Source: Limnohabitans sp. (GTDB lineage Bacteria > Pseudomonadota > Gammaproteobacteria > Burkholderiales > Burkholderiaceae_C). From it: 64,000 nucleotides of DNA. Each line of letters starts with the position of its first letter. Position 1 is the stretch's first letter. The DNA lies in assembly GCF_023910625.1 (NCBI RefSeq), contig NZ_JAAVVW010000003.1, positions 1,984,001 to 2,048,000 on the forward strand. The letters are read 5' to 3'. Below the pieces are notes generated by a model. That model was not told the DNA's origin and did no database searches. It saw nothing but the letters and a program-made list of their open reading frames with translations. A program made the position numbers and the translations under genes. This document shows, in pieces, positions 58,985 to 64,000 of the stretch.

Positions 58985-59789
58985 GCGGCGATTCAAGAAG
59001 AGGACCTTGTTCCTCATCGCCTACCTGGTGTTTGCGCTGCTGCCCATCTATTGGATGGTCAACATGAGTTTCAAGACAAATCAGGAGATCCTTTCTTCAT
59101 TCACCCTTTGGCCTAACGAGTTCACCTGGGCCAACTACCAGACCATCTTCACCGACCCTTCCTGGTACTCTGGTTACATCAACAGCCTGATTTATGTGGC
59201 CATCAACACGGTGATCTCACTCACCGTGGCCCTGCCGGCAGCCTATGCGTTCTCGCGCTACCGCTTTCTGGGTGACAAGCACGTGTTCTTCTGGTTGCTC
59301 ACCAATAGGATGACGCCTCCGGCCGTATTCCTGCTGCCGTTCTTTCAGCTCTACACCACCATGGGGCTGATGGACACCCACATCGCCGTGGCCATGGCAC
59401 ACCTGCTGTTCAATGTGCCGCTGGCCGTATGGATTCTGGAAGGGTTCATGAGCGGCATCCCACGCGAGATCGATGAAACCGCCTATGTGGACGGCTACAG
59501 CTTCCCCCGCTTTTTCTTCACCATCTTCCTGCCCTTGATCAAGGCGGGTGTGGGTGTAGCCGCCTTCTTCTGCTTCATGTTCAGCTGGGTCGAGCTGCTG
59601 CTGGCTCGCACGCTGACCAGCGTCAACGCCAAACCTATCGTGGCCACCATGACCCGTACCGTGAGCGCCAGTGGCATGGACTGGGCGACGCTGGCCGCCG
59701 CCGGGACTCTCACCATCGTGCCTGGCGCGATTGTGATCTGGTTCGTGCGCAACTACATCGCAAAAGGTTTCGCTATGGGACGTGTGTAA
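58977..59789 (+). CDS. glpQ: ABC importer permease GlpQ
   Basis: 270 residues, MalG-type. It begins KRRFKKRTLFLIAYLVFALLP and has the periplasmic start of the MetI fold (YINSLIYVAINTVISLTVALPAAYAFSRY), and the EAA loop EIDETAYVDGYSFPRFFFTIFLPL. Distinct from the phosphodiesterase also named GlpQ in E. coli. Its start overlaps glpP. Confidence 0.93.
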   Translation: MVKRRFKKRTLFLIAYLVFALLPIYWMVNMSFKTNQEILSSFTLWPNEFTWANYQTIFTDPSWYSGYINSLIYVAINTVISLTVALPAAYAFSRYRFLGDKHVFFWLLTNRMTPPAVFLLPFFQLYTTMGLMDTHIAVAMAHLLFNVPLAVWILEGFMSGIPREIDETAYVDGYSFPRFFFTIFLPLIKAGVGVAAFFCFMFSWVELLLARTLTSVNAKPIVATMTRTVSASGMDWATLAAAGTLTIVPGAIVIWFVRNYIAKGFAMGRV

Positions 59790-59815
59790 GGGATTCGCAG
59801 CGCAAAGGAACAGAA

Positions 59816-59935
59816 ATGACCGAGATCCGTGATTTTTCAGACAGTACACCGCGAAGCCTGCGCCCCCAGAGCACAGGCAGCGACCGTTGCCTGAGGGATG
59901 TTGCAGCAGGCGCACAAGGGGCGTGCCGTGTTTGA
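59816..59935 (+). CDS. possible 39-residue small protein between glpQ and glpU
   Basis: ATG at 59816 preceded by AAAGGA at an ideal 6-base spacing. It reads MTEIRDFSDSTPRSLRPQST and ends ACRV-stop at 59933-59935, overlapping the glpU GTG start in another frame. It is polar, with no membrane span or recognisable domain. The strong ribosome site is the main support. Confidence 0.4.
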   Translation: MTEIRDFSDSTPRSLRPQSTGSDRCLRDVAAGAQGACRV

Positions 59936-60236
59936 CTGGATGGTGTGGACCACACCCGTAGCCATTTTTTTCACTTGCATTGTGCTCATGCTGGTCGGCA
60001 TGACGGTGTGGGAAATCAAGTCTCCGACGATAGAACGCAAGGGCTTCCTGCCCTTGGTCACCACGCGTGGTGACCGCCTGTTCATCGGCTTGCTCGGCTC
60101 GGCCTACATCCATTTGGCTTTTGTCGGCTTGGCCGGCCGCATCGCCCAAGGCTTGTCGCTGGAGCAGGAACCCAGCATCTGGTTCGCCTTCGGCATCGCT
60201 TCCATCTGGATGGTGCTGGTCATGCGCAAGGGTTGA
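59928..60236 (+). CDS. glpU: small integral membrane protein GlpU (DUF2160)
   Basis: 102 residues from a GTG with AAGGGG 7 bases upstream (an in-frame ATG at 59898 is the alternative). Three hydrophobic segments, e.g. VAIFFTCIVLMLVGMTVW and IWFAFGIASIWMVLVM, and the KGFLPLVTTRGDRLFIGLLG loop typical of DUF2160. It occurs at this position in rhizobial glpSTPQUV operons; its exact role in transport is not established. Confidence 0.88.
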   Translation: MFDWMVWTTPVAIFFTCIVLMLVGMTVWEIKSPTIERKGFLPLVTTRGDRLFIGLLGSAYIHLAFVGLAGRIAQGLSLEQEPSIWFAFGIASIWMVLVMRKG

Positions 60237-60279
60237 CGCCGCTGCAACCACTTTTCTGCCCTTTTCGAATTCGGCCCAT

Positions 60280-60325
60280 TGCTTCCCCGGGGCCGGGTCA
60301 TTTCATCTGAACCACCGGGGAAGCA
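60280..60325 (+). promoter_or_regulatory. strong hairpin between glpU and glpV
   Basis: TGCTTCCCCGG (60280-60290) and CCGGGGAAGCA (60315-60325) form an 11-bp perfect stem with a 24-base loop. It ends 19 bases before the glpV ATG and just upstream of its GAGGAGA ribosome site. It may stabilise a processed mRNA for the receptor gene. Confidence 0.6.
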
Positions 60326-60344
60326 CATCGATTGAGGAGAAGAC

Positions 60345-62078
<1,734 letters not shown>

Positions 62079-62146
62079 CCCCCTTGTTGAGCCTGTTGCA
62101 AACCGCCCCTCGCTGAGCCCAGTGCGAGGGGCCATCTCCAGCTTTC

Positions 62147-63736
62147 ATGAAACGCGCAGCATTACTTGAATCACTGTCCCGCCAGTCGGTGTACGACCTG
62201 GCCGTTGTTGGGGGAGGTGCCACCGGGCTCGGGGTGGCTCTCGATGCAGTGCTGCGCGGTTTTTCTGTCGTGTTGCTGGAGTCGCACGATTTCGGCAGCG
62301 GCACGTCTTCGCGCTCCACCAAGCTGTTGCACGGCGGTGTGCGCTATCTCGCCCAGGGCAACCTCTCCCTGGTTCGCGAGGCACTTGCCGAGCGTGGCAC
62401 CGTTTTGCGGTTGGCACCCCATCTGGCACAGCCTCTGTCTTTCGTGATGCCAGCCTACCACTGGTGGCAGTCTCCGTTTTACGGTATCGGACTCAAGCTT
62501 TATGACCTTCTGGCCGGCGCTGCAGGTCTCGGTCGTACCGAACTCCTAAGCCGCGAACGCACCTTGGCATCGCTGCCCGGCGTGAACCCACAAAACCTGC
62601 TCGGAGGTGTCCGGTATTGGGATGGTCAGTTTGATGACGCCCGACTGGTGCTTGCCCTGGGTCGCACCGCTGAAGCGGCGGGGGCGGTGTTGATGAATTA
62701 CAGCAAGGTCACGGCAGTGCGCAGGCAAGCCGATTCGGCTGCAGCCCGTTTTGAGCTGGATGTGCGCGATCATTTCTCGGGCGAAGTCCGCACCGTGGCC
62801 GCCCGGTGTGTCGTCAACGCCACGGGCGTGTGGGTAGACGAATTGCGCGCCGCCACCCAGGGACAAGTTCCGCAGACCCTTGTGCATCGCATGGTCAGTC
62901 CCAGTCAGGGTGTGCATGTGGTGGTGGACCAGACCTTCCTGGGGGGTGACACGGCGCTGTTGGTTCCTAAGACGCGCGATGGACGTGTTTTGTTTGCAGT
63001 GCCATGGCTGGGCAAGCTTGTGCTGGGCACCACCGACACCCCGCGCCAGGACCTGCCCAGAGATCCGGAGCCCTTCCAGGAAGAACTGGATTTCATCCTG
63101 TCAGAGGCCAGTCTGGCCCTGAATCGGCCCGTGGGACGTGAGGATGTGCGCAGCGTCTGGGTGGGATTGCGCCCACTGGTCGCTCCTGCGCGCCAGGCCG
63201 AGGGGGCCACCAAAACACTGTCGCGTGAACACACCATCGTGACCGGTCCCAACGGCCTGGTCACGGTCACCGGAGGCAAGTGGACAACCTATCGCGCCAT
63301 GGCAGAAGACGTACTGGAGCGTTGTTTCGATGAGCGGTTACTGCCGCGCAAACCGGGCGGCTTGACCGAACACCATGCCCTCTTGGGCGCTGGTTCGGGC
63401 CAGCCCATATCGCTGCATGTCGCACCCGGACTGCATCTGTATGGCACAGAGGCTCAGCGTGTGACGGCCTGCCCCGGGGCCGAGACCGAACTCGGCATGG
63501 GACTCACGGAGGCCATGGTGCGATTTGCCGTTCGGGAGGAGTTTGCACAGACTGTTGAAGATGTGCTGGCACGCCGCTGGCGTTCGCTGTTTCTGGACGC
63601 CGCTGCCGCTGCCGCCATGGCACCTTCAGTCGCCTCTATCTTGCTGGATGAGGGCTGTGCCAACCCGGAACTCGACGCCTTCCTGTCCCTGTGCAGACGC
63701 AGCAAGCTGTCCAGTGCAGTTGGGTGTGCCTCCTGA
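62147..63736 (+). CDS. glpD: aerobic glycerol-3-phosphate dehydrogenase
   Basis: 529 residues. The FAD Rossmann site VYDLAVVGGGATGLGVALDAVLRG lies near the N-terminus, followed by SHDFGSGTSSRSTKLLHGGVRYL (a family signature), KTRDGRVLFAVPWLGKLVLGTTDT and VTVTGGKWTTYRAMAEDVLE. It oxidises G3P to dihydroxyacetone phosphate and passes electrons to quinone at the membrane. Last gene of the glp operon, 68 bases after glpV. Confidence 0.96.
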   Translation: MKRAALLESLSRQSVYDLAVVGGGATGLGVALDAVLRGFSVVLLESHDFGSGTSSRSTKLLHGGVRYLAQGNLSLVREALAERGTVLRLAPHLAQPLSFVMPAYHWWQSPFYGIGLKLYDLLAGAAGLGRTELLSRERTLASLPGVNPQNLLGGVRYWDGQFDDARLVLALGRTAEAAGAVLMNYSKVTAVRRQADSAAARFELDVRDHFSGEVRTVAARCVVNATGVWVDELRAATQGQVPQTLVHRMVSPSQGVHVVVDQTFLGGDTALLVPKTRDGRVLFAVPWLGKLVLGTTDTPRQDLPRDPEPFQEELDFILSEASLALNRPVGREDVRSVWVGLRPLVAPARQAEGATKTLSREHTIVTGPNGLVTVTGGKWTTYRAMAEDVLERCFDERLLPRKPGGLTEHHALLGAGSGQPISLHVAPGLHLYGTEAQRVTACPGAETELGMGLTEAMVRFAVREEFAQTVEDVLARRWRSLFLDAAAAAAMAPSVASILLDEGCANPELDAFLSLCRRSKLSSAVGCAS

Positions 63737-63763
63737 AACACTGTCCCTTTGATATTCCTTGCC

Positions 63764-64000
63764 GAGGGTGTCCTAAATTTTGTGTAAACGGTCAAATGGC
63801 AGGAAACTGCCGAACATCCAGAAAGATGAACCATGACCGTAAGCAACGAATTGATCGACCAGCTGCTCGCTGGCTATAAAAAACCTGAAGACCTCATCGG
63901 CGAGAACGGCCTGCTCAAGCAGCTGACCAAGCGCCTTGTGGAGCGCGCTTTGGAAGCCGAGATGACCGAGCACTTGGGTCACACCAAGAATGCCAGCGTG
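63764..64000 (+). mobile_element. IS256-family insertion sequence, left part
   Basis: Starts about 27 bases after the glpD stop with GAGGGTGTCCTAAATTTTGT, matching the form of IS256-group terminal repeats. The transposase gene begins at 63833. The element continues beyond the window, so its right end and target duplication cannot be seen. Confidence 0.75.
63833..64000 (+). CDS. IS256-family (mutator type) transposase, N-terminal part
   Basis: 56 codons visible: MTVSNELIDQLLAGYKKPED, then LLKQLTKRLVERALEAEMTEHLGH, the N-terminal signature of IS256-family DDE transposases. The DDE catalytic residues lie beyond the window edge. It reads away from glpD on the same strand. Confidence 0.92.
   Translation, partial: MTVSNELIDQLLAGYKKPEDLIGENGLLKQLTKRLVERALEAEMTEHLGHTKNASV

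Overview
The window reads as a chromosomal segment of a GC-rich betaproteobacterium of the order Burkholderiales, most likely a Comamonadaceae relative (Limnohabitans, Rhodoferax or Polaromonas type). This is inferred from the recG/queA/tgt block, a Bug-type solute receptor beside a TctDE-like two-component system, a DUF3717-DUF1289 protein, type 2 ArgC, and a GlpSTPQUV glycerol-phosphate ABC importer. No rRNA, tRNA or CRISPR array was seen.

Layout. 1-9.1 kb: recG (cut by the window edge), a small HTH regulator diverging from a lone receiver protein, then queA. Between queA and tgt, which are normally neighbours, lie about 5 kb of accessory DNA: a HigBA-type toxin-antitoxin pair, a 100-bp second copy of the queA 3' end, a ParDE-type pair, a three-gene Rieske ring-hydroxylating oxygenase and a DUF4143 ATPase. 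9.15-20 kb: tgt, then a photolyase/DUF2256 pair diverging from a tightly overlapping nine-gene cluster (glutathione peroxidase, FAD oxidoreductase, DUF1365, CFA-type methyltransferase, chalcone-isomerase-like protein, GPH/MFS carrier, DUF3833 lipoprotein, SDR, NTF2-like). This resembles the singlet-oxygen and furan/cyclopropane fatty-acid clusters known from sigmaE-ChrR regulons. 20-30 kb: housekeeping genes (GST, purB, yaeQ, argC, sucCD, TerC, pilin, gap) with a second DUF4143 ATPase. 30.4-36.6 kb: a junction of gene remnants, an OLD-family ATPase-TOPRIM nuclease (candidate phage defence), topoisomerase III with a histone-H1-like tail and SWIB domain, and a divergent SET-domain methyltransferase overlapping birA. 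37-43.8 kb: TctDE-like pair, N-formylglutamate amidohydrolase, Bug receptor, LysR and MarR regulators. 43.9-53.3 kb: recA-recX with an SOS box, a DUF3717-DUF1289 protein, M48 protease, moaC, lipocalin, a possible PH-like protein, DUF2236 oxygenase, cytochrome c, a gabD-like dehydrogenase and a universal stress protein. 53.4-63.7 kb: a complete glycerol/glycerol-3-phosphate module (glpK-glpR diverging from glpSTPQUV-glpD). An IS256-family element starts just after glpD and runs off the window.

The most notable signals are: (i) a toxin-antitoxin cassette flanked by two queA 3' ends that differ only synonymously; (ii) two DUF4143 ATPases that both appear to have leaderless promoters; (iii) a divergent SET methyltransferase and an H1/SWIB-tailed topoisomerase; (iv) the oxidative/lipid gene cluster; (v) unexplained leader hairpins in front of sucD, terC, the pilin gene, gabD and glpV.
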